This document shows positions 10,566 through 20,900 of a stretch of 27,542 bases of DNA, one piece after another. The stretch lies in the NCBI GenBank assembly GCA_964200185.2, contig CAXNAD020000143.1, forward strand, positions 1-27,542. The letters run 5' to 3'. The position numbers were made by a program, and so were the translations under genes. This DNA is from Choristocarpus tenellus KU-1152 (lineage: Eukaryota > Phaeophyceae). How positions within the stretch are numbered: position 1 is the stretch's first letter; every line of letters begins with the position of its first letter. The notes beneath the pieces were generated by a model that was not told where the DNA came from, did not search any database, and saw nothing but the letters and a program-made list of their open reading frames with translations.

Positions 10566-10750
10566 CCGAAAGATATTTTTGCCTTCGAATCCAGTGTATC
10601 GACCTCACCTTCTGACGAATCAGTGGCCGTGTCGAGGAAGGAAGGAATCTTTGAGGTTGAGGACATAGCAGGTATGACTGAGTTTGCGAAATGCCTGAGC
10701 ATGGGCCTTTGCCTTTTCTCAGTACGCTTTTCCACTAAGGTGGAAAGCAT
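10566..10750 (-). pseudogene. Possible first coding exon of the SNF2-like gene
   Basis: The frame is open from an ATG at 10750 and encodes a basic stretch (VEKRTEKRQRPMLRHFA), then an acidic Ser-rich stretch (TATDSSEGEVDTLDS). It ends at a TTCGG|GTAGCA donor. Composition and position fit the low-complexity N-terminus of a nuclear SNF2 protein. No conserved domain is visible, and the join to the next exon could not be fixed. Confidence 0.35.
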
Positions 10751-10910
10751 CGTCCATTTCAGACCTGCTGTTACGTAAAACAGCAGTTCTGAACTTGCAG
10801 TTCCTATGAAGGAAGGTTCTCAGACGTAAACACAAGGAGAAGCAAGACCACCTTTGCCACCAGGATTTGGGTTGTTTTTGAACTGTGTACAAAAACTCAA
10901 TATTTGTAAC

Positions 10911-11005
10911 AATTCCAATTCCAATTCCAATTCCAATTTCAATTTCAATTTCAATTTCAATTTCAATTTCAATTTCAATTTCAATTTCAATTTCAATTTC
11001 AATTT
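10911..11005. repeat. Hexanucleotide tandem repeat (AATTCC then AATTTC)
   Basis: About four AATTCC units followed by about twelve AATTTC units. On the minus strand it would encode alternating Gly-Ile and Glu-Ile, but I see no supported exon there. It lies just upstream of the SNF2-like gene. Confidence 0.9.
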
Positions 11006-11125
11006 GTTTTTTTGGTTTCTTGGTTTTTCCTGGAGGTGTATCTGGTGGAAAATCTGAGACGCGAAAGCGCACCCACTACGAGGGTTCTCTTGATCCTCAT
11101 AGTTTTCACCTCACCACCTTCGCAG

Positions 11126-11350
11126 TGTAAATTTTTGGGCGCCTTGGTAAGCAAGCAGAAAGTTTTCTGGATGAGTTGGCTACGCACACGGTAGGGGGGA
11201 GAGGGGCAGGAGGCTGCAACAGGAAAGGGGCTTTCAAATCCCATCTACGACAGATCCTCTCTGTCACAGGTAGCTCTATCTAAACGTGTCATGCGTTTTC
11301 ACTGATTTTTCCCCTGACACATCTATACAATTTCAGAGGGCATAAAAATA
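11126..11350 (+). repeat. Diverged duplicate unit, copy 1 (with exon-like 17 codons)
   Basis: It matches the unit starting at 11606 over most of its length, including the exon-like part, the following GGGAGAGGGGCAGGAGGCT-type sequence, TCAAATCCCATCTA, GTCATGCGTTTT and, near its end, TCAGAGGGCATAA. The stretch 11140-11190 reads RLGKQAESFLDELATHT and is followed by a GTAGGG donor-like site. An in-frame TAA lies just upstream, next to a TTCGCAG acceptor-like site. Confidence 0.6.
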
Positions 11351-11605
11351 AGAATAGCAGATATTAATAGAGTTACTATTTAGTTTCAAATTGTTGACAC
11401 AGCATGGATGGTTTTCCCAAACATAGCTGAGGCGTTTGCATTATTTGATGTTTGGAGGATATGTGGTCCTTGACAGGACCTATGCTCATTCCTTAAACAT
11501 ATAACAGAGCTGTAAGTCACAATGTGGGGTGGAGTCCTCAAAAAGCCATCATAGATCACTTCCTGTGGTTGAACTGTCTATAAACCTCTACACCTTTCTT
11601 TGCGG

Positions 11606-12060
11606 TGGAAAGTTTTGGGCACCTTGTTAAGCAAGCGGAAAGTTTTCTGGATGAACTAGCTACACACGCGGTAAGGGAGAGAGGGACAGGAGGCTACAGG
11701 AAGAAAGGGTGGTCAAATCCCATCTATGCCAGATGGTCTCAGTCACAACCCAAGTAGTACTATCTTGATGTGTCATGCGTTTTAAGCTGGAGACACCAGG
11801 GAGATGGCAAGGAGGGGCTTGTTAGATTCTTGGGGTGCTCCCCTAGCTCCTTCCTCACCCTGTGGTACAGGACTAAGCTAGGTTGGATGCAAAGGAAGGT
11901 AGTGGTCCAGCATACCTAGTAATATAATAGTAAATAGATTAATGTCTTTCACCTTTTAAAATACCTGTTTTATTAGGGACTTTTCTGACATGTGAATAGT
12001 TTTCATTGGTTTTCTCCTCATACATGTGGAAAATGTCAGAGGGCATAATCATAAAAAGAT
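11606..12060 (+). repeat. Diverged duplicate unit, copy 2 (with exon-like 17 codons)
   Basis: The first 185 bp or so align with copy 1. About 200 bp of unrelated sequence (about 11790-11990) then separates the part that matches the end of copy 1 (about 12000-12055). The stretch 11620-11670 reads HLVKQAESFLDELATHA before a GTAAGG donor-like site. The acceptor-like AG of copy 1 reads GCGG here. No family recognised. Confidence 0.55.
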
Positions 12061-12780
12061 TTACTACTGTTTCTCCTACCCTACCACCTCTCTGCATCTT
12101 GGATTTGATGTAGACTTACTACCCTGTTCTAAACCACGAAAAGGGATACAGAAGATTTACATCATGGTCTAGAAGATTCATTGCGGACTGTGGAAGTATC
12201 TAACAAATTCAAGGGAGGAGATATGGTGGAGAATAGGAAAGTGAATGAATATTTAAGAGATTCTTATCGCAATATATTACACTATTACTAATACTGTAAT
12301 TGTTGTTCTCCCCCTCTCCTAGAAATTGGCCAGTTGACACAAATCGGTCAATACACTTCTCTGTAGTGACGAACTGGAAAACAAAAATATAACGATCCTT
12401 ATGATTATGCCCTGAAATATTTTGGAGATGTGTCAAAGAAAAGACTAATGAAACCATTAAAGTATCAGAATAACCTTTGAAAAGTAACAAGTGTCGTAAA
12501 TGTGAAAGACATTTTTCTATCATCTATTTACTATTTTACTACAAGCTATGCTACACCACTGTCCTCCTATCCCTCCAACCTAGCTTATTGCTGGTGAAAC
12601 CTGCACCCTAGGGTAATGAGTAAGGGAAACATCCCAGGAATATAACAACCACCCCTTCTTTATCTCCTTGATGTCTCCAGGTTCAAACCATTCATAGAAG
12701 AAGAACGAAGAGCAAAATAAAAAATTAAGAATATGTGACAGAAGAATTGAATCACATTAATAAGCAACATACGAATGACA

Positions 12781-12829
12781 GATACTGGATAATACTGGAT
12801 AATACTGGATAATACGGGATAATACTGGA
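12781..12829. repeat. Tandem repeat of AATACTGGAT
   Basis: Nearly five copies of a 10-bp unit, one with a T-to-G change (AATACGGGAT), about 400 bp before the start of the VPS13-like gene. Confidence 0.9.
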
Positions 12830-13235
12830 AGGACTAAATTGTGTGAGGTATGACTTTGATGAGGTTTGCGTTCTACTTTACATATTATTTTATACCGTCT
12901 AACACTTACTCAATATATTTGTATTATCCATCTTCTATGCGTTCCATTTCTTTCTATCGTGCTGACCAAAGTTCTATCTCCTCATAATCTTCCTTCTTTT
13001 TTTGAAAAATATAGTAGCTACTATAAGTAAATTGAAATGGGCATCTCCCAAAAACTAACCACTTCTAACTAAACGAAGCAATCCCCACTGGATTGTTTTG
13101 CTGTACATACTGAGTACTTACATTTCAAAGTAATTGAAGTCTCTACACCAACCTTGTGGAAGACGGTGGAACGATCGTCAAAGGTTACCGCATCTCAGTA
13201 ATGTGCCCCTTGTGGAATCACCCCTAGTTTCGACG

Positions 13236-14993
13236 ATGTCTACTCTTGCTGCTGTTGTTGTTCTCTCCCTAGTCCTTGTACTTTTTACACTCTGGCTTAC
13301 CTTCAACTTCTACATTGTGCGGCTATTGGTATTGCTGGGATATTTGGATGAGCAACACAATAGTGTAGATGTTCAGCGGGATGGAATTTTAGGGTTACTG
13401 GGTCGCGTTGGTCTGAATGGGCGAGGTTCAGAGAAAGGAGTTCCCTCTATCAAGTTGCAACTACAGCCGATTGGGGTCAGAGTTCGTGGTGGGCTCACGT
13501 TGTCGCAATCAAGCCTGGCTCTCGTTTCGAGCTACCTAGTTGGCGTCCTTCCCTTGCAACTGACGGAGATCCACGTCGGGGAGGTTAATATATTGCTGGA
13601 CTGTGGCTTCTTCAAGCTTTTGTCTTCTGTTCTGTGGCATAATGCTGATATTAACCTAAAGACGTCCGTGAAGGTGGTGGGTCTTCTGGCAACTGCTGAA
13701 CGCACAACCATTGATGACTGGAAGGGAAAAGAGAGCAAAATAGAGGAAGGATTTTTCGCAGAGAGTCGCTATCTTGCAGACCTATTGACGTCGCTGGTCG
13801 ACCGATCGTTTTGGGAACAAGGCCTTCCCACAAGTACATCCCAGCGGTTGGACTTTGCATTGAACAATTTATCGGCACACCTGGAATGCATCCACTTGCG
13901 GATAAGGGATAATACAGGAGGGCGAACGGGCAGAAGGACGACCACGAGATTGCAAAGTAGCGAACCCGCCGAACCTGAGGAAATCTGCAGCAGGGGGAGA
14001 ATTCTGGGGCTGCGACTTGGACTGGTCGTGCTCGAACCAGGACAGGCGTCGGAAGAGACATCTTGGGCCACCCCACGTCTCCTTGACATCAGGGCCATTG
14101 ACCTGTACCATGACCTCGCGGTACCTATGACTCCCACCAATTCAATGAGAGACCCGTGGTCACATTTGGGGTTGGTACCGCCAGATCCTCGTGAGGGCAA
14201 CAGCACCCCGAGCACCGAGGGAATCGAGTGTCATTGGGCAGAATGTGTGTCACAGGGGGAACACTCCAGCGTGATGTCGGTAACGTCTCTGGTCTTAACA
14301 CTAGAGCTTCCGGACTTGATGTGTGTGATGCTGGCCTATGGGCACCGGCCATGCAACCGCAGCAAGCTGCTACGCCTCGAAGTGGGTCAGATGTGTGGGG
14401 TTCAGGTTCGGTTAGAGAGCACTCAAATGATCAGCTTGCTTGGTGATACCCTTGAGATCATCACCGGTGGTGGACCCTTCTTCGATTGGCTGGAGGGGGT
14501 GCGATTACATTGGAATAGCAGATTGCATTCCCTTCGACCGATGGAGGCTGATTGTCAGGGCTACATTGAGGCATTGGGTCCACAGGGGGGTGCACGGAAT
14601 GAGGCAACCCTGGCTAGCTTTGAAAACCGCATGCCCCTGGCTCAGATAATGCTACTGAGGATGAGGGCGAGGGGATGGGAATTGCCTCAGCAAGATCATG
14701 TGGCAAATGAGGCGGAATGGATATTGAAGAAACTTGATCCTGTCCTTTCGAGAGGGTCCCGCAACAATGGCACATATGATAATAGTGGGAGCTGGGGCAA
14801 CAGTGACAGCAGTGGTGAAAGCAGTGGCATCGACAGTAGTGAAAGCGAAAGTGAAAGTGATAGTGATGGTTCTGATGACACCTCTCAAGAAGACGATGAA
14901 GCCAACATTCACCAGCTCAACCGCCATCAGGGCCTCACTGCTGATGCTGAAGAAGCAATCCGTTTCAGGAACCTCCTCTACCATGCTGCACAG
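13236..14993 (+). CDS. Exon 1: TM anchor and VPS13/chorein-like N-terminus
   Basis: 586 codons, ending CAG before a GTGCTT donor (phase 0). The frame is open upstream to about 13134 but without an ATG, and the first ATG in a good context is at 13236. Residues 5-33 are almost purely hydrophobic. Residues about 106-125 (LPLQLTEIHVGEVNILLDC) fit the position of the 'LPFEVK.G.IGKV.LQIPW' segment of VPS13. Residues about 208-223 fit its 'VHIRYED' strand. Residues about 255-285 (LGLRLGLVVLEPG, then PRLLDIRAIDLYHD) fit the later 'L..LS....L....L.V.' pattern. Residues about 507-557 are a low-complexity linker rich in Ser, Gly, Asn, Glu and Asp. These family comparisons are from memory, not from an alignment. 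Confidence 0.75.
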
Positions 14994-17900
14994 GTGCTTG
15001 GTCTTGCAATTTCAAGGAAGAATTGCTCTCAGCATAGTCCCTTGCCACCTACAATATCTTCTTTTGTATTCCCTCCCTTGGAGCATGCTGTGTTCATCTT
15101 TACCACCAACTCATTCCACTGATGTGAATAGTTACCTCCTGTATTAACTCCCCTCCCCCTCCTCTGGCATTTGGCTACCCCCTTTGTGCAGGAGTGGGTC
15201 TCAGCTTTAAGTTTCATGTCCCCTATTCTTGAAATTGGTATGTCAGCTGACATTACTAGTGCACTGGTGCTGGTCTTTGAGCAAGGAAAGGGGAGGAGCA
15301 GGGTTGCTGCTACATCCACCTTTTCTGGAGAGATTTTTGGGAACACTACCCAGTTGCACGGTATGGGAGATTTAAAAAGAGATCAGATGTGGTTGGAGAG
15401 TGGGCAGCAGCCTGAAATGACAGAGGAGAAGCATACAGAAGCAGAATCATGTACATCTCCTGGTGGGACTCTTGGTGACACCATCATAGAGAGAAGTTTC
15501 TTTAGGGAATCTAAACGTTCCATTGACTCTCACAACTGGAACAAGGAGACAATGGGAGCAAGCACACACTTCGTGCGAAGAGACCATTCCATAGCCCAAC
15601 GTCAGTGGTCAGCTGTAGGGAGAGGCGAGCGGCAGCCAGGCCAACTGATGCAAAGTGTCAGCTCACATGGACCTAATATGTTTGACGCTGCTCGCGAACC
15701 ACTTGGGCTTCTGGAGGTGAAAGCTGCTATGGAGGAGAAGGCAAGGCGTGGTGTACTTGACCTGGTGGCTGCTGTGTCTGTCCAGGTGTGTGGGTCGGCG
15801 TAGGTGTGGGTGTGGGTGTGGGTCTGTGTGTGGAGTTTCCATTGCCTGTACTTGATGCATTGATTGTCTGTACAAGTGCTCAAATCCTGTGTGTATGGTC
15901 CAGTATTCAGGAAGGAAATGTTTTTTGTGTGGCTATCCACTATGCTGGAAATATCTTGATTCCTCTATACTAAGAAATTGTTTGTAGGCGGAGCTGTATG
16001 CTGTTCTAATCTTTCCTACTACAAGGATAAACAATTAGATACTGGCAATAGTTTCTTGCATGCTCATACCGTGCTGCCAAGTAACTGCAACCTTACTTTA
16101 TATTTTAGTGGGGCCCATGTATACAGCAGTGCTAGAAGTGTCTCTTCCTCCTCTCTCTTCCCCTTTTGCTTAGTTGGCTGATGTGGACTTATTACTTGTC
16201 TGTTCTCATTATCTGGTGGCTGTTGATCAGGAGCTGAAGTTGAACTTCAACATGCTTATGGGGGTGGCGTCTCCCTTGCCTAGGGATGTTGATGAGAATA
16301 GGCCCATGCTTAGTAGCAACAGCCTGCCCCAGGATATGACCCCGGCAGATAGCAATGAAGGATCAGACCAAATTCAGCAGGAGTCGCGACCATTGGTCTC
16401 TGAAGTAGGACGAAGAGGTCCTGCTGATGAGGTGGTTGGGATGGTATCTGCAACTGAAAAGCGCCACCAGTTCTCAACTGCAATTTTGCCAGAAAGAGAA
16501 TGGCTCGCCATACAAGTACGTCCACCCTACTATTTGGATGGCAAAGTTGGATTGGGGGCAGACCTCCGTCTTGAGAGCCATGGTAATGAGGAAAGAAGTG
16601 ATGGAAGCAATGTTCTTGAAATACCTTGCAATCCTTCCATGTCTGTTGGGCTGGAATTGGCCAGTGTCAGAATTACCGACTATGGTGGCCTCAACAATGG
16701 AGTTGTATTTCCAACCCTGGTCGATGCGCCTGTTCTGGGGTCGGGGGTGGTTGCAGTGGAGGAGGCCAGAGCAAGGGACGGATCTGTGAAGGAAGAGGAG
16801 AGCCAAGTAGATGGGGATCAAGGGAGAGGCAAGGTTGTGAAGGTTGAATTTTCCATGTACAGTTGGGGGCGCATTGAGGCTGGGGTAGATGTTTCCCGTG
16901 TGACACTAACTGCCCTCCCGATGAGAGGGCTAGCCATCCTGCAGACAGTGTTGAACTGCTTCACTGGCGATGAGGTATCGCGCTCAGAGGCAGAGCTGGA
17001 CACTCTGGAGGAGGAGGGTTTGAAGTTGAGTGAAGAGGATAGTGAGGAAGAGGATAGTGAGGAAGAGGGAGAGGGAGCGGGGAATGGAGTGGGCCGAGTG
17101 GGGAAACTGGTACCAGAGCCCCCCCATGCAGCATACATGTGGCTTGGGCGGATTGAAGCCCGTGTATCAGCCTGTTTGACAGAGGTACACGTGGTGTTGG
17201 TGCAGGACCGGGAGGATGTCACGACCAATGTACTCATGATGCAGGTTGGTGATGAAGGGGGATGGTAGTGCCTGGGACCTGTGTAGTTAAGTGGGTTCAC
17301 ATTTGGGCATGTGTATTTTTGCATCTTTCCTAGGTGTTGGATAGTGGTGTACAATTGTGACTTTGTGTGGGATTTACACGTTTCTTTGCTGGGTGTTAGA
17401 CTGTGCCCTTAATTGTTAAGTCAACCACAGTATGTTTTGGATGACATTCCCCATATATTGGTAATGAAGTGCTATGATCTGATCGCACCTACTTGCTTGC
17501 TGACGCACTGAAAAGTCTTATCCACCAAGTATACCTTCAATAGTTATGTTGTAGCAGCACGGTCAGTACCACCTAAACATTGGTGTCAAGTTTTAAAATG
17601 ACATTTATATAGATGCAGGAAGCACTATATTATTCACACTTTACTGTGGTGAGGCTATTGGTGGAAGTAGACCATAATCTCATGAGTATATTGGCAATGA
17701 GCATCATTTCTCCTCCTCTCCTTGTTTTTGTCCTGAAACAATGTCACACTAAGAGCTCCTTGCTGCAGTAGCCACAGTGGTATATTGTCGAGACCACCCA
17801 CATCTCCTTGTTGTATCTTGCACTGTTCCCTCCATTGTTGCCAACAGTTAACGGTCTTCTTCTTCTTCCTCCCCTGTTGAACCTTTCCACCTGTCCCCAC

Positions 17901-20900
17901 CCCTACTCACCCACTTCTGTCCCCATCACCTTTATCATCCTCAGAGACGCTGCCTTGCTTATCATTAATGAAGACACTTGCTGATTCGTGCCGTGTTCAT
18001 TTGAGTTCACTACCAAAGCTCCAATATGCTCCCAATCTCTCCTTCTATCACTTGGTACCCATTCCAATACAAACACCCCTCCCAACCAACATAACCCCAC
18101 CCAGGTAGGAGAGGCCTCTGCTATTGCAAACATTAAAGATACGATGGAGTCTCTAACTGTAGATGTCAAGGACATGACTCTGGTACCCTGTGTGCAGAGC
18201 ACGGGGGCCTCACGGAGGATATCTAATACTTGTCGCACACTCCAGGAAGCATCTGTTGCAGTTGTGCTGAGATTAGCTGACCCTGGTACCCCTGGTCAAC
18301 TTGGTCGTCCCTCTGCGCCAGGAGTATGTTTCATGAGAGAGGATAGTAGAGGTGAGCTCACCTCTTTCCTCATCTCCTTAACCAACCTCACTTTCACAGT
18401 TGGACTGGAGGTATTCGTGACAACTGAAGCTATTTTCAGTAACTAAAACGATTGCTGTGGGACACACAAGTGAATGCTGTTGGACTCCAGTCTGTGCCTA
18501 CCTGCCAATGGGTGATGTATAGACTAGAGTTGGGGTTTATTTTCCTGACTGTTGCTGTGTGGGATAGAGCAATATTTCGCTTGGTATGAGCACCTAACCA
18601 TGTAACAGATGACTGGAGTGCATTAGCATTTCTCTAACCCTCATTGTCTTTTACCTCTACATGGGTGATGGATTGATATGCATGCGGTTGTAGGAGGTGA
18701 GGGTGGGAGCAGGGACGAGAATGAGGTTGTCAATAATGTTGTGGGGCTCCTCTCTGAAGCTGGGCCACTGCTAGAGTTGCTGGATGATGTAGGAGCGGGA
18801 CTACCAGTGAAGGTGAGGTGCATAAATGATAAAAGGATTGGCCTTTGAGCCACCATGCTTGATTTTTGAGAATGAAAGTGAAACAGAATGGAAGGGTGTA
18901 GTAGGAAAAGGTTATTGTAGCAGCTTTGAGAAGTAGGGACATGCCATTATCTGGGAGGCTATGAAACATGGCGGATGTCATGGCTATGGTGTCAACTAGG
19001 ATGTGCATTTTTCTTCCCTATTTTACATGGCGCCAGTCAATATTTTTGCCCAACATTTTCTCGCCTACCCTTCTAGAGAAGTGCTATTGCTGCAAATCTC
19101 ATAATTGATAAGCAGTTTCATCTTTTTACAAGCCAATGCCTGATATATTTCATTCAATCGGATGTGGTAGTGCTGAATACAGCCCTATCAGAATTTGGAC
19201 AAAAAAGGACAATCTTGGTCATTATTTTTATTTGCAGCAGTGCTTGGTGCGCAAGAATGACCATTGCAATTAATTTTTTCTATTTTTTTACGCCAATAAT
19301 GCTGCATCAAAGCATTTTGCAATGTTCCTTTTGTGACAGCTATTGTTTTCTCTCCAGGTATGTTTTATTTTCCCACTTTCTAGCCAAGCAGTAGGTGATA
19401 GGTAAGATCTCCAGCACAAAAAGGAACAACCACAAGATGGTAGGTGCACTATTTTTGGGATATGAATGATCTTCTGATAATGATAATATGATCTTTATCA
19501 TCTGACAGTCACACAAAGCTCTCTATTCAAAAAATTGTCTGGGGAGATTTTGAAGGAATCTGTAGTTACAGCACCCATTTATGTTGTACTAGGTGTGAAG
19601 TACAGGTTTCTCAGTAGGCTCAGCTTATGTTCTCACACTAAAGGTGTGTACTGTATACGAACCTTGCTATCCTTAAGGTAATCTCACACTTCCCTTCTTG
19701 TCCTCACTGATGGGCCTATCCTCTCTGGAACCTCTGCTATTCTTGCTATTGCTGTGGGCACAAAACTGATCCTTACCCGACAGGACCTGGAACTATTACC
19801 TGTTACCAAGCAACAGATCATTGCGCCTGTTTCTGTGCACATTCACTACTCTACCCGTGCCATTAAGCCTGGCATTCAAGGAGGTAAAGACGAAGGTGGA
19901 AAATGTGGTGTTGGTGTTGCCTCTGAGAGCAGCGTCCTGGGGGCTCAAACCAGCACTACTCAAGGAGCCAAGAGGGACTCTGTAACCCCAGAGTTGATAG
20001 AAAATGGAGAAGCAACTTCAACGGGGGTAGTGCCCCCTATTGCCAACTTGGGATTGGGAGGGATAAGGGAGAATGAGGTCCAGAATGAGGTTCGGGATGA
20101 GATTATGGAGACGGATGTTTCAGTTGGTGTGATGATGGCAGAAGAGAGAGGAAATGGTGGGGATGATTTCTATGGCGATGTGATTGTGATTATCGACAAG
20201 GTGGTCATGCCCCTAGATAATTCTGACGAAGGCAGGGTTATAAAGGGTACTGGGAAGAAGGCAAAGGAAGTTGAGGAATCCGACCATGTCAGGAGCAGTT
20301 CTGTGCAGGCAAGGGGGGTAACTGGGGAGAACAGAGAGGAGACAGTTCTCTCCCTGCTGGCGTTATTGTAACTGCACATGTGATTTGCTGAACATATCGC
20401 TTCCACATTTCATCTTTGTTAAGTTGTATTTGCTCCGGGTAGTTAGGGTAAGGGATACAGTTGAGATTTTGGGTTGTCAGAATATATAGTTATATTGTTC
20501 CTTGTGTTAAGGTTGTCTGGCTCCTGATTCTTGTTGTCACTGCTTTGGGATCCCACATACCCAGCTGTTCTGCTCTTGGAGCTGCTGCAAAATCCTGCCA
20601 GCTTCATCACAACCTATATTTTGAAGAGGAAATCAAATTGGTGGTGATGTTACCTTCAATGAGAACTTTTCGTCTTTCGTGGATAGTCCACTCTTGCCCC
20701 TGTCGATGTGACCTCACTCTTTCCTCCTCCTATCTTTTCCCTCACCCTAAATGTCTCCTCTCAGGTGTCAGTGAGAGTAAGTGATCAAAAGCAAACTGCC
20801 ACAATACCGTTGACGCAACCTATCACTGTGTCCCCAGCCTCAACCCCACGTCCTAGTACTGCTGACACTGAGGTCCTGGCAGCCCCAGCTCCCCCTTCCC

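Larger units (their letters stand above)
834..10750 (-). pseudogene. SNF2-family ATPase/translocase, ERCC6L2- or CSB-like, disrupted (C-terminal end missing)
   Basis: Short minus-strand exons give the SNF2 core in order: SINSYLKDFQKQG; P-loop ILADGMNLGKTVQ; KPVLDVIPASVLASW (Ia); WLLVVFNERHVLKNP (II); GLGGTPVQDNLGEFWWLMN (III); YRRTK; SPIQ..LYETVLALPEY; LTILQKIANHPSLLQ; KVLLFSWSTATLDTLQ; WLRLNGRTPVGDRQSFID; LLSSKAGGTGLNF. Known of the family: these ATPases translocate on DNA in chromatin remodelling and repair, and ERCC6L2 acts in break repair. Seen damage: TGA at 7155-7157 in motif III, TAA at 4817-4819 in SPIQ*LLYE, and a +2 (or -1) frameshift at about 926-929. The catalytic motifs are also altered (NERH for DEAH, MNLGKT for MGLGKT, RLNG for RLDG). 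The remaining blocks are so well preserved that the decay looks recent, or the changes include sequencing errors. Motif VI (DPxWNP...RxGQ) was not found. The subfamily call is tentative. Confidence 0.75.
10751..13235. other. Spacer between divergent genes
   Basis: About 2.5 kb between the minus-strand SNF2-like gene and the plus-strand VPS13-like gene, so it should contain both promoters. It holds the AATTTC hexamer repeat (10911-11005), two diverged copies of a roughly 200-bp unit (from 11126 and 11606), an AT-rich stretch (about 11900-13100) and a 10-bp tandem repeat (12781-12829). No confident core promoter element was identified. Confidence 0.5.

Noticed and set aside
10719-11130. Ile-Glu, Ile-Ser or Asn-Phe repeat proteins
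   Set aside because: All frames of a hexamer repeat are open, so openness is not evidence of coding.
13651-14352. Long minus-strand open frames opposite exon 1
   Set aside because: They are shadows of the plus-strand coding exon and show no domain or splice support.
19164-19394. Hydrophobic open frame in the intron between exons 5 and 6 of the VPS13-like gene
   Set aside because: No acceptor and donor pair keeps phase, and the sequence is AT-rich intron-like.
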